The notes beneath the pieces are model-generated. The model was not told the origin of the DNA. It made no database searches and saw only the letters and a list, made by a program, of their open reading frames with translations. Below, piece after piece: positions 20,190 to 30,260 of a stretch of 64,000 bases of DNA. The DNA lies in the NCBI GenBank assembly GCA_014302835.1, contig CP060294.1, positions 1 through 64,000 of the forward strand. The letters are read 5' to 3'. The stretch is from Pedobacter sp. PAMC26386 (GTDB taxonomy: Bacteria > Bacteroidota > Bacteroidia > Sphingobacteriales > Sphingobacteriaceae). The position numbers and the translations under genes were made by a program. Each line of letters begins with the position of its first letter. Positions within the stretch are counted from its first letter, which is position 1.

Positions 20190-21327
20190 AAGGGTCAACT
20201 GGAAATCGGTGTTTAAATGTTTTGCCTGGATAGTTTGTCTGGGTGGAATAGTTACTCTGATGAGCTTTGTATCGGTGAAAAAAAACACGGTGAAGGTTAC
20301 GAATATAAAAATTCTTATCCCTGGAGCAGATAATTTTATCGAGAGAGAAGAAATTGATGCGATATTGAAACAGAGTGAAGGCCAGTTAATTGGCCGAAAT
20401 CTGGAAGGAATAAATCTGCATGCTATTGAAGATAAGATTAAGGCGAATCCTTATATCGCAATGGCTACAATTTATGCAGATATGGATGGAGTAATCCATA
20501 TAGAAATCAGTCAGAGACAACCTTTATTGAGAATTATCAGCTCAAGCGGTCAGGATTTTTATATTGATAAAAATGGATTGAAAATGCCTGTGTCTCCGAA
20601 CTTTACGGCGAATGTTGTGGTAGCAAACGGACGCATTTTGGAGCACTTTAGTGGTAAAGTAGATACATTGATTACCAAGATGGCTTCAGATTTGTATAAA
20701 ACGGCATTGTTTTTGAAAAAAGATAGTTTATGGGACGCACAAATTGAACAAATATTTGTTAATGATAAAGATGATATAGAATTGATACCAAGAGTGGGTA
20801 ACCAGCGTATCATTTTAGGTAATGCGGATTCTCTTCAAACGAAAATGACCAACCTGATGACCTTTTACAAAGAAGCGATGCCGAAGGTAGGGTGGGACAC
20901 ATACAAAACTATTAACATCAAATACACGAATCAGATTGTTTGTGAAAAAAACAACCCGGATCCCGTGTTGGGATCGGCAGGAAAGGCTAAGCCTGCCAAG
21001 CCAACTATTGCTTCTGCAAAGAAAGTAATGGATTCATTGATTAAAGTTGAAATTGCGGCAGAACTTCGCAATAATCCTGAAGCAGTGGCTGTGAGTAGCT
21101 CACCGGAGAAGAAAAATAATCCGCCGGCAGGGAAAATTGCATCAAAACCGGCAATGGCTATTGCTAAACATGTAATTGCAAAACCGGTAAAAGCTAAAGT
21201 AAGGCCAGCTATAGTTAAACCAAAATGGTCGGGTGTGAAACCAGTTAAAGTAACACCAAAGGATAAGGTAATACCAAAGGATAAAAAAATACATAAGACG
21301 GTTAAACCAGTCGTGCCCGCACAATAG
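20182..21327 (+). CDS. ftsQ: FtsQ/DivIB-type division protein with long basic tail
   Basis: A 381-aa bitopic protein. A short cytoplasmic N-terminus and one transmembrane segment (about residues 9-30) are followed by a POTRA-like domain (about 35-115) and a beta domain, the FtsQ layout. From about residue 262 there is a tail of some 120 residues rich in Lys, Pro, Ala and Val, with the internal repeat TPKDKV/IPKDKK. This tail is not part of the core FtsQ fold and is probably disordered in the periplasm. Its position between murC and ftsA supports the name. ftsA follows after 74 nt. Confidence 0.88.
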   Translation: MLKRVNWKSVFKCFAWIVCLGGIVTLMSFVSVKKNTVKVTNIKILIPGADNFIEREEIDAILKQSEGQLIGRNLEGINLHAIEDKIKANPYIAMATIYADMDGVIHIEISQRQPLLRIISSSGQDFYIDKNGLKMPVSPNFTANVVVANGRILEHFSGKVDTLITKMASDLYKTALFLKKDSLWDAQIEQIFVNDKDDIELIPRVGNQRIILGNADSLQTKMTNLMTFYKEAMPKVGWDTYKTINIKYTNQIVCEKNNPDPVLGSAGKAKPAKPTIASAKKVMDSLIKVEIAAELRNNPEAVAVSSSPEKKNNPPAGKIASKPAMAIAKHVIAKPVKAKVRPAIVKPKWSGVKPVKVTPKDKVIPKDKKIHKTVKPVVPAQ

Positions 21328-21401
21328 GCGGTAATAAAATCAACGAAATAAACAAGATACCAGAAAAACAAAATTAGATAATTCGACAAATAAATATAGT
21401 T

Positions 21402-22763
21402 ATGGGCAAAGAAAAAACCACCGTTCAGTCCCCAATAGTAGTGGGGTTGGACATCGGTACCACAAAAATCTGTGTGATAGTTGGTCGCAGAACACAGCAT
21501 GGCAAGATTGAGGTTTTGGGTATTGGGAAAGCAGAATCTGCGGGCGTAACCCGTGGTGTGGTTTCCAACATACAAAAAACTGTACAGGGTATTTCACAGG
21601 CCGTTGAATTGGCCAGCGGTCAGTCCAATGTGGAAGTACGTGTAGTAAACGTAGGTATTGCAGGTCAGCATATCAAGAGTTTGCAACACCGTGGAATCCT
21701 GACAAGAAGAGAACTGACTAATGAGATCAGTAAAAAAGATCTGGATAAGTTAATTGATGATATGTTCAAACTGGTTATGCCCCCGGGAGAAGAAATCATC
21801 CATGTACTGCCACAGGAATTTACTGTCGATAATGAACCAGGTGTAAAAGATCCGATTGGTATGGCGGGTGTTCGTTTAGAAGCGAATTTCCATATCATTT
21901 CAGGTCAGGTAACAGCTGTAAAAAACATCATGAGATGTGTAACCAATGCGGGTTTGCAAACTCAGGAGTTGATTTTAGAGCCACTGGCTTCTTCTGAATC
22001 TGTTTTGAGTGATGAAGAAAAAGAAGCAGGGATCGCTTTAGTTGATATAGGTGGTGGTACTACCGATATTGCTATTTTCCATGAAGGTATTATCCGTCAT
22101 ACAGCGGTTATTCCTTTCGGTGGAAATAGCGTAACTGAAGATATTCGTGAAGGCTGTTCAGTGATGAGAAATCAGGCTGAACTGTTGAAAACGCGTTTTG
22201 GTTCTGCTTTAGCTGAAGAAAACAAAGAGAACGAGATTATTTGTGTGCCAGGTCTGCGTGGCAGGGAACCTAAAGAAATCTCCGTAAAAAATCTTGCTTA
22301 TGTCATCCAGGCCCGTATGGAAGAAATCATTGAGCATGTTTATTACGAGATTAAATCTTCTGGTTATGAGAAAAAACTAATTGGTGGTGTAGTGATTACC
22401 GGTGGGGGAGCGTTATTAAAGCACCTTTCTCAATTGGTTGAATATGTAACAGGACTGGATTGTCGTGTGGGTTATCCAAATGAACATTTGTCGAAATATG
22501 AGGATATGCCTAAAACTATTTATGATGACTTGAAAAGCCCGATGTATGCGACCAGTGTGGGCTTGCTGATTAAAGGAATCCAAAAAGCTGAAGAGCTGAT
22601 TGAAGAGTTAAAGCAACCAGGTGTTTATGTCGAAAGACCAGCGGTTGTTAAAGATAAAGTGAAGCGCCCGGGTGGTGGATTATTTGATAAATTGTTAGCA
22701 AAAACTAAAGATTTCATCAAAGACGACATGAATGTAAGCGATGAGGATTATATAAAACCGTAA
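21402..22763 (+). CDS. ftsA: Cell division protein FtsA
   Basis: A 453-aa actin-like ATPase that tethers FtsZ to the membrane. Phosphate-1 motif VGLDIGTTKICVIVG is at about residues 14-28, phosphate-2 LVDIGGGTTDIAIF near 214-227, and adenosine motif GGVVITGGGALLKHL near 328-342. A Bacteroidota-type tail follows, with an amphipathic stretch GGGLFDKLLAKTKDFIKDD that probably serves as membrane anchor. The 129-bp gap to ftsZ holds three DnaA-box sequences. Confidence 0.96.
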   Translation: MGKEKTTVQSPIVVGLDIGTTKICVIVGRRTQHGKIEVLGIGKAESAGVTRGVVSNIQKTVQGISQAVELASGQSNVEVRVVNVGIAGQHIKSLQHRGILTRRELTNEISKKDLDKLIDDMFKLVMPPGEEIIHVLPQEFTVDNEPGVKDPIGMAGVRLEANFHIISGQVTAVKNIMRCVTNAGLQTQELILEPLASSESVLSDEEKEAGIALVDIGGGTTDIAIFHEGIIRHTAVIPFGGNSVTEDIREGCSVMRNQAELLKTRFGSALAEENKENEIICVPGLRGREPKEISVKNLAYVIQARMEEIIEHVYYEIKSSGYEKKLIGGVVITGGGALLKHLSQLVEYVTGLDCRVGYPNEHLSKYEDMPKTIYDDLKSPMYATSVGLLIKGIQKAEELIEELKQPGVYVERPAVVKDKVKRPGGGLFDKLLAKTKDFIKDDMNVSDEDYIKP

Positions 22764-22766
22764 TAT

Positions 22767-22813
22767 TTATCCACAATGAACGATTTTTCCACATTTTAAA
22801 CACTTGTGGAAAA
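22767..22813. promoter_or_regulatory. Cluster of three DnaA boxes upstream of ftsZ
   Basis: TTATCCACA at 22767-22775 and TTTTCCACA at 22785-22793 are on the plus strand, and TGTGGAAAA at 22805-22813 is TTTTCCACA on the minus strand. All three fit the DnaA-box consensus TTWTNCACA without mismatch and lie within 47 bp, 80-126 bp before ftsZ. This suggests DnaA control of ftsZ transcription. Sites are seen; binding is inferred. Confidence 0.6.
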
Positions 22814-22892
22814 CGTGTGTTGAAAAAGTGTTAATATTACAATGAGAGATGAACAGGTAAAACCAATTTTTAAGTAACTGATTCATAAATAT

Positions 22893-24524
22893 ATGTATTT
22901 TGAAATGTTAAAAGATAAGTCATCAATCATCAAGGTAATTGGTGTTGGTGGCGGTGGTGGTAATGCGGTTAACCATATGTACCGTCAAGGAATTGCAGGT
23001 GTAGACTTTATAATCTGTAACACTGATGCCCAGGCATTGGAGTTTAGTCCTATACCTAATAAAGTACAGCTTGGTGCAAGTTTAACCGAAGGAATGGGTG
23101 CAGGCTCAATTCCTGAAGTGGGAAAAAATTCGGCTATTGAAAATATAGACGATATCAAAAGCATGTTAGGCAGTACGACAAAAATGCTGTTTATTACTGC
23201 CGGTATGGGTGGTGGTACAGGTACGGGTGCTAGTCCTATCATTGCGCAGGCAGCGAAGGAACTTGACATTTTAACTGTTGCTATTATTACCACGCCTTTC
23301 TCTTTCGAAGGTAAAAGACGTAAGATGCAGGCTGAAGACGGTCTGGATGAACTGAAGAAATACGTAGATTCGTATCTCGTGATTTCGAATGATCGTTTAC
23401 GTGAAATATTTGGTAATCTGACTTTAGGTTCCGCTTTCGCACAGGCAGATGATATTTTGACTACAGCGGCAAAAGGTATTGCCGAAATCATAACAGTTCC
23501 AGGTTATATAAACGTGGATTTTAAAGATGTACGTACGGTGATGAAAGACAGCGGTGTTTCCATCATGGGTAGTTTTGCCTGTGAAGGTGAAAATCGTGCA
23601 TTGAGTGCCGTTGAAGGAGCATTAGCTTCTCCGTTATTGAAAGATAACGAGATTGAAGGGGCGAGATACATCCTGTTAAACATCAGCTCTGGTCTGAAAG
23701 AGGTGACAATGGACGAAGTTGCCATTATCACTGATTATATCCAGGATAAAGCAGGTTTAACTGCAGATCTGATCTGGGGTAATTGTATTGACGAGAATCT
23801 TGGGGATAAACTTTCTGTAACGATTATCGCTACAGGGTTTCAAACTACAGAACAGCGCGCACACGACAAAAAGAACGTAAAGAAAATTTCTTTACTAACT
23901 CCTGAAGAAGCACCTTTGGTAAAGCCATTGGAACCTGTTAACTCTTTTATTGAACCAAAAGCGGGTGCTTACACGAATGAGCCAGTTATGAAACTGAAAG
24001 ATGACTTGAAACAATCTGATCTTTTTGGTGACATTTACAGTGGTAATAAAAATAGAAAAGAAGATTCTGACAGTGGTATCATCAGACATACCTTGGTAGA
24101 AGAGGAATCAGCTACAATTGAAAATAAGCAGGAAGCAGGAATAGATTTTGAATTGAAAGTATCGGAAACTGATTTCGTTTTTGAAGCGCCTAAATCAAAC
24201 TATACCGAAACTGCTCTTCCAAAACAGGAAGAAATGGTTGAACCAGGACTGGATGATGATAAAAGCGATGAATCTATTGAAGATCAGCTGAAGAAATCTA
24301 AAGAACGGATCATGAGGCTTAAAGATCTGAGTATGAAATTGCGTACAACCAATGGATTACAGGAGCTTGAAAATGAGCCAGCTTATAAACGTAAACAAAC
24401 TCAGTTACAGCAGGTTCAGCATTCATCAGAATCGCAGGTATCAAGATTTACACTGAGCAGTGATGAAGAAGGCGGTACTGAAATCAGACCTAATAATTCA
24501 TTTCTTCACGATAACGTTGATTAA
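22893..24524 (+). CDS. ftsZ: Cell division protein FtsZ
   Basis: A 543-aa tubulin-like GTPase forming the Z ring. The GTP-binding signature AGMGGGTGTGASPII is at about residues 107-121, and the N-terminal VIGVGGGGGNAVNHM is typical. The globular domain ends near residue 330. A linker of more than 150 acidic, low-complexity residues follows, then a conserved terminal segment (RFTLSSDEEGGTEIRPNNSF), giving the extended form usual in Bacteroidota. An alternative ATG lies 12 nt in; MYFEML is preferred because family members begin similarly. It is the last gene of the dcw cluster. Confidence 0.97.
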   Translation: MYFEMLKDKSSIIKVIGVGGGGGNAVNHMYRQGIAGVDFIICNTDAQALEFSPIPNKVQLGASLTEGMGAGSIPEVGKNSAIENIDDIKSMLGSTTKMLFITAGMGGGTGTGASPIIAQAAKELDILTVAIITTPFSFEGKRRKMQAEDGLDELKKYVDSYLVISNDRLREIFGNLTLGSAFAQADDILTTAAKGIAEIITVPGYINVDFKDVRTVMKDSGVSIMGSFACEGENRALSAVEGALASPLLKDNEIEGARYILLNISSGLKEVTMDEVAIITDYIQDKAGLTADLIWGNCIDENLGDKLSVTIIATGFQTTEQRAHDKKNVKKISLLTPEEAPLVKPLEPVNSFIEPKAGAYTNEPVMKLKDDLKQSDLFGDIYSGNKNRKEDSDSGIIRHTLVEEESATIENKQEAGIDFELKVSETDFVFEAPKSNYTETALPKQEEMVEPGLDDDKSDESIEDQLKKSKERIMRLKDLSMKLRTTNGLQELENEPAYKRKQTQLQQVQHSSESQVSRFTLSSDEEGGTEIRPNNSFLHDNVD

Positions 24525-24545
24525 TCAATCTATATAGAAATTAAT

Positions 24546-24580
24546 AAAAAGCCTTAACAATCCTTTGTTAGGGCTTTTTT
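24546..24580 (+). terminator. Terminator after ftsZ
   Basis: Hairpin with arms AAGCCTTAACAA and TTTGTTAGGGCTT around a short loop, followed by seven T. It closes the 16-kb dcw cluster. Confidence 0.88.
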
Positions 24581-24630
24581 TGCGTAATAATCGTACTGCA
24601 TTGAACAAGATTGCCGGTTTTTGGCCAATC

Positions 24631-24661
24631 TTGTATTTCAGCCGTAGAAAGCTTAAATTTG
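24631..24661 (+). promoter_or_regulatory. Bacteroidota-type promoter for the oxoamine synthase gene
   Basis: TTG at 24631-24633 and TAAATTTG at 24654-24661, separated by 20 bp, match the phylum promoter pattern TTG-N19-21-TAnnTTTG. The start codon at 24696 lies 34 nt downstream of the -7 element. This is the best promoter match found by eye in the window. Confidence 0.65.
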
Positions 24662-24695
24662 CATAAAATAATAAGACAACTTAAATACAGATACA

Positions 24696-25937
24696 TTGGA
24701 TATTTTTGAAAAGATAGCAAAGCATATGGGCCCGCTTGGGCAGCACCAAAAATGGTCACATGGATATTTTTCCTTTCCGAAATTAGAAGGAGCCATTGCG
24801 CCACATATGAATTTTCGGGGTAAAGAACATTTGGTTTGGAGTTTAAATAATTATCTTGGATTAGCAAATCACCCGGAAGTAAGAGAGGCTGATGCAAAAG
24901 GCGCAGCGGATTTTGGGATGGCTTATCCGATGGGAGCCAGAATGATGTCTGGAAACTCTAAATATCACGAGCAATTAGAACAGGAACTTGCAACATTTGT
25001 TGGTAAACCTGATGCATTCCTGCTTAACTACGGTTACCAGGGTATGTTATCTATCATTGACTGTCTTGTAGACAGAAACGATGTGATTGTTTATGACGGA
25101 GAATGTCATGCTTGTATTATTGATGGATTGCGTCTTCATTTAGGTAAACGTTTTGTTTATAAACATAATGATATTGAAAGTGCCCGTAAACAACTGGAAC
25201 GTGCTACGAAATTAGTAGAGATCTCAGGTGGGGGAATATTAGTGATTACTGAAGGTGTTTTTGGGATGTCAGGTGCACAAGGGAAATTAAAGGAAATTAT
25301 TGAATTGAAAAAAGACTTCAATTTCCGTTTGTTAATTGACGATGCACATGGATTTGGTACAATGGGTAAAACTGGTGCCGGAACACATGAAGAGCAAAAT
25401 TGTATTGATGGAGTAGATATCTATTTCGGAACATTTGCTAAGTCAATGGCAGGAATTGGTGCTTTTGTTGCCTCGTCAGAAGAAATAACTAATTTCTTAC
25501 GCTACAACATGCGTTCTCAGACTTTTGCTAAGGCATTGCCGATGCCAATGGTAATTGGTTTATTGAAACGTCTGGAGTTGTTGAAAAACAATCCTGAGTT
25601 AAGAGAAAAACTTTGGAACATCGCAACCGCGCTGCAAAAAGGATTAAGAGCACGTGGTTTTGATCTAGGTATTACTGATACAATGGTTACCCCGGTATTC
25701 TTAAAAGGTGAATTATTACAGGCGACAGCGCTGACTATGGATCTTCGTGAGAACTATGGTATCTTCTGTTCTATTGTAGTCTATCCTGTTATTCCTAAGG
25801 GCTTAATTTCATTGAGGTTGATACCGACAGCAATGCATACACTTGAAGATGTCCAGCTTACGCTGGAAGCTTTTAGCGAGGTTTCAGATAAGTTGAAAAG
25901 TGGCTATTATAATGACAATAAATTCAGCCCAGAATAG
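24696..25937 (+). CDS. Alpha-oxoamine synthase family PLP enzyme
   Basis: A 413-aa fold-type I PLP enzyme of the family that includes serine palmitoyltransferase, glycine C-acetyltransferase (2-amino-3-ketobutyrate CoA ligase) and 8-amino-7-oxononanoate synthase. Seen: SLNNYLGLANHP, HACIIDGLRLH, IDDAHGFGTMGKTG with the PLP-binding Asp, and FGTFAKSMAGIG with the PLP lysine K249. The exact substrate is uncertain; serine palmitoyltransferase of this phylum has a rather different N-terminus, so this is probably a paralogue. The start codon is TTG at 24696: remembered homologues begin M-D-I-F-E-K, and the next ATG at 24726 would remove that conserved part. It is monocistronic, between two terminators. 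Confidence 0.85.
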   Translation: MDIFEKIAKHMGPLGQHQKWSHGYFSFPKLEGAIAPHMNFRGKEHLVWSLNNYLGLANHPEVREADAKGAADFGMAYPMGARMMSGNSKYHEQLEQELATFVGKPDAFLLNYGYQGMLSIIDCLVDRNDVIVYDGECHACIIDGLRLHLGKRFVYKHNDIESARKQLERATKLVEISGGGILVITEGVFGMSGAQGKLKEIIELKKDFNFRLLIDDAHGFGTMGKTGAGTHEEQNCIDGVDIYFGTFAKSMAGIGAFVASSEEITNFLRYNMRSQTFAKALPMPMVIGLLKRLELLKNNPELREKLWNIATALQKGLRARGFDLGITDTMVTPVFLKGELLQATALTMDLRENYGIFCSIVVYPVIPKGLISLRLIPTAMHTLEDVQLTLEAFSEVSDKLKSGYYNDNKFSPE

Positions 25938-25954
25938 TTGATATCTATAGAAAT

Positions 25955-25992
25955 AAAAAACGCCCTTTATATAAGTGTAAAGGGCGTTTTTT
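25955..25992 (+). terminator. Terminator after the oxoamine synthase gene
   Basis: Hairpin with arms AAAACGCCCTTTA and TAAAGGGCGTTTT and a loop of about 7 nt, with A-run on the left and T-run on the right. It is symmetrical enough to work in both directions. Confidence 0.9.
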
Positions 25993-26053
25993 ATTTTCTT
26001 TATTTCGTATCTTTCTGTTCTTCAGGTTAATGTGTTTTGTTTTGGTCGAAATT

Positions 26054-26081
26054 TGTGAATAACCATGCTTTTTGTGGATAA
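26054..26081 (-). promoter_or_regulatory. Two DnaA boxes upstream of hc1
   Basis: TGTGAATAA (26054-26062) and TGTGGATAA (26073-26081) are TTATTCACA and TTATCCACA on the minus strand, both perfect TTATNCACA boxes 10 bp apart. They lie about 120 bp before the Hc1 gene. They could regulate it or serve as a DnaA-titration site; both ideas are inference. Confidence 0.5.
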
Positions 26082-26199
26082 AAACAGGGTTTTATCGTTT
26101 TTAATTGTATTGGTAATTTTTCATTTATTAGAATAAACCGCTTACATTAGTGATTGAGTATTAATCAAACCTAATAATAAACCAAAAGGTAATTAGAAA

Positions 26200-26379
26200 A
26201 TGAAAAAATTTGATGAGTTAAAAAAACTTGTTGCCACATTAGAAGCTGATGCAGACAAGTTTTACAACAAAGCCAACAGTGCAGCTGGAACTCGTGTCCG
26301 AAAAGGAATGCAGGATCTTAAAAACATAGCTCAGGCTATTCGTTTAGAGATTCAGGAAACCAAAAACAAAGAGGCTTAA
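26200..26379 (+). CDS. Histone H1-like protein Hc1
   Basis: A 59-aa, Lys- and Ala-rich helical protein: MKKFDELKKLVATLEADADK, then FYNKANSAAGTRVRKGMQDL and a C-terminal KNKEA. The pattern ADADKFYNK...AAGTRVRKGMQ is recognisable as the Bacteroidota Hc1-like family, related to the N-terminal part of chlamydial Hc1. It probably binds DNA as a small nucleoid protein, though function in this phylum is poorly established. It lies between two terminators, so it is its own transcription unit. Two DnaA boxes lie upstream. Confidence 0.85.
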   Translation: MKKFDELKKLVATLEADADKFYNKANSAAGTRVRKGMQDLKNIAQAIRLEIQETKNKEA

Positions 26380-26404
26380 CCAATTTCTTGTTTCTTAAAT
26401 CTAT

Positions 26405-26434
26405 AGCGCCCCGGTAATACCGGGGCGTTTTTTA
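26405..26434 (+). terminator. Terminator after hc1
   Basis: GC-rich hairpin CGCCCCGGTA/TACCGGGGCG with almost no loop, followed by TTTTTTAT. It lies between hc1 and the convergent dapA. Confidence 0.9.
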
Positions 26435-26465
26435 TACCCGTTAAGGCCTGTTTCCAAGCTACAGT

Positions 26466-27347
26466 TTATAGATTTATTTGTTTGATTTGTGAGCTGATTA
26501 GCTGACTCAAACGACCTGATGCTGGTACCAATGGTAGACGAACCTGGTCACCACATACATTGAAATATTTTAAAGCTGCTTTGATACCTGCCGGATTACC
26601 CTCTTCAAAAACTAACCTGGTAAATTCGATCACTTTCAGGTGAAGTACCTGAGCGGCTTTGAAATCACCTTTAAGACATAACCTGATCATTTCTGAAAAC
26701 AGCAGGGGAATTGCATTTCCAACTACAGAAATTACGCCTGCAGCACCCAATGCAATCATAGGTAAAGCAACAGGATCATCACCAGAAATCAACAGGAAAT
26801 CTGTTGGTTTATCTCTCATAATCTGGTTGAACTGATCAAAATTACCAGAAGCTTCTTTTGTTCCGATAATGTTTTTGCAATCTACTGCCAAACGGCAAGT
26901 TGTTTCTGCACTCACATTACTTGCTGTACGGCCCGGTACATTATAAAGCAGTACAGATAAATCTGTAGCTTCACTAATTGCTTTATAATGTTGATAGATG
27001 CCTTCTTGTGTAGGTTTGTTGTAATATGGGCTGGCTGAAAGTATAGCCTCATAACCTAAGTTGTTAAAATCTTTGATTTCCTGAACAACTTCTGCTGTAT
27101 TATTGCCTCCGATACCGGCGATAAGTGGTAGTCTGCCGTTATTTATTTCTGCTGTAAATGCCCAGATCTTCTTCTTTTCGTCCTTATTGAGTGTTGCTGT
27201 TTCTCCTGTGGTACCTAATGATACCAGGTATTCTACCTTCCCGTCAATCTGATAGTTGATTAGTTTTTTTAAACCATCATAATCTACCGATCCGTCTGCA
27301 TTAAATGGTGTAACAAGAGCTACACCCGTTCCATGAAATTTGTTCAT
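26466..27347 (-). CDS. dapA: 4-hydroxy-tetrahydrodipicolinate synthase
   Basis: A 293-aa class I aldolase that condenses pyruvate with aspartate semialdehyde in the lysine/meso-DAP pathway. Schiff-base Lys164 lies in GTKEASGNF and the catalytic Tyr135 in LLYNVPGRT. SLGTTGETATL (about 43-53) is the other signature. The length is standard for a (beta/alpha)8 barrel. It supplies the DAP that the MurE-type ligase at 12449 uses. It starts 4 nt after ligA ends on the same strand, so the two are likely cotranscribed. Confidence 0.96.
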   Translation of the reverse strand: MNKFHGTGVALVTPFNADGSVDYDGLKKLINYQIDGKVEYLVSLGTTGETATLNKDEKKKIWAFTAEINNGRLPLIAGIGGNNTAEVVQEIKDFNNLGYEAILSASPYYNKPTQEGIYQHYKAISEATDLSVLLYNVPGRTASNVSAETTCRLAVDCKNIIGTKEASGNFDQFNQIMRDKPTDFLLISGDDPVALPMIALGAAGVISVVGNAIPLLFSEMIRLCLKGDFKAAQVLHLKVIEFTRLVFEEGNPAGIKAALKYFNVCGDQVRLPLVPASGRLSQLISSQIKQINL

Positions 27348-27351
27348 TTTT

Positions 27352-29382
<2,031 letters not shown>

Positions 29383-29449
29383 CTAAATCGGCCGATTTGC
29401 CTGATTGATTTTGTGGTATTTTTTTTAGATTTTTTGACGAAAACAGATT

Positions 29450-30139
29450 TTAGAAGATCTGCTTATCCAGCTCTTCATCGATGTAATCAAAAATAGTCAG
29501 AAAACCTTGTTGATCCAGCTGCTGTTTAAACTCTTCAAGCTTCTTTGTTAAGATTTGCAATTGCTCTTCTGTAAATGGATTAAGCCATAAACGCATGCAA
29601 ATCCGGTTCAGTGCATATGTGATATTCTCTATTTTTTCGTAACTAAAAAGGTATTCGCTGGAGATGAATTTGCCAAGAAAATGATCAAACCTACCTTGGT
29701 CAGGCAAACCAGCATACTTTAAAAAACCAGTCAGAGATTCGGTGTGTGCGGCAGTCAGTTGCCTGTAAAAATGAGCAGTGTCGACCAAACTCTGTGTTAA
29801 AAGCAAGTGATCCAGGATAAGTTCCAGTCCGATATGTGCTAAGAAGAACGGTTTAACCGGACCGGTTTGTAGAGCAGGTAAGATTAATTGTTTCAGGTTT
29901 GCCGTTTGCTCTTTAAAGAATACCGAAGAATGAAATAACCGGTCTACTTCCAGATGTCTTTTCCATCCGCTAAGCAATGCTGCATAATCGGGTACGTCTC
30001 TGAAAAGGTACTCATCTTTCTGCGGATTGAGATTCCAGTCTTTATCTGCATTCTTAATCAGATCGGGCAATACCACACCCATCACCACATAGTCATTGGA
30101 GTTTTTCCGTTCAAAATAAAAGTGCGAAAGAAAGTTCAT
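29450..30139 (-). CDS. AcpH-like (DUF479) putative ACP phosphodiesterase
   Basis: A 229-aa helical protein beginning MNFLSHFYFE, which resembles the MNFLAH start of acyl carrier protein phosphodiesterase AcpH. VVLPDLIKN and the conserved KRHLEVDRLFHSS also fit the DUF479 family, whose HD-like residues bind metal. The E. coli protein removes phosphopantetheine from ACP. Similarity is modest and the assignment is by motif recall, so the function is tentative. It is divergent from tyrS and followed by ligA on the same strand. Confidence 0.65.
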   Translation of the reverse strand: MNFLSHFYFERKNSNDYVVMGVVLPDLIKNADKDWNLNPQKDEYLFRDVPDYAALLSGWKRHLEVDRLFHSSVFFKEQTANLKQLILPALQTGPVKPFFLAHIGLELILDHLLLTQSLVDTAHFYRQLTAAHTESLTGFLKYAGLPDQGRFDHFLGKFISSEYLFSYEKIENITYALNRICMRLWLNPFTEEQLQILTKKLEEFKQQLDQQGFLTIFDYIDEELDKQIF

Positions 30140-30239
30140 CGCTTTAAAAATAGAGATTTTTTAATGAGGCAGGCCTAGAAATGACCAAAATAACCTAGAT
30201 TTATTATTAAGCTGACAAGAATCTGTTTAAACGGTTTCT

Positions 30240-30247
30240 TATCTTTG
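30240..30247 (+). promoter_or_regulatory. Candidate -7 element for tyrS
   Basis: TATCTTTG matches TAnnTTTG and lies 13 nt before the tyrS ATG, implying a very short leader. No clear -33 TTG is seen at the usual distance. Confidence 0.4.
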
Positions 30248-30260
30248 CCGAAATTATAAG

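Noticed and set aside
20931..21575. A 214-aa minus-strand reading frame across the ftsQ tail and ftsA start
   Set aside because: It is antisense to two certain genes and arises from the repetitive Lys/Pro/Ala codons of the ftsQ tail; low-complexity product.
22985..23491. A 168-aa minus-strand reading frame
   Set aside because: Antisense to the conserved GTPase domain of ftsZ; no start context or recognisable motif.
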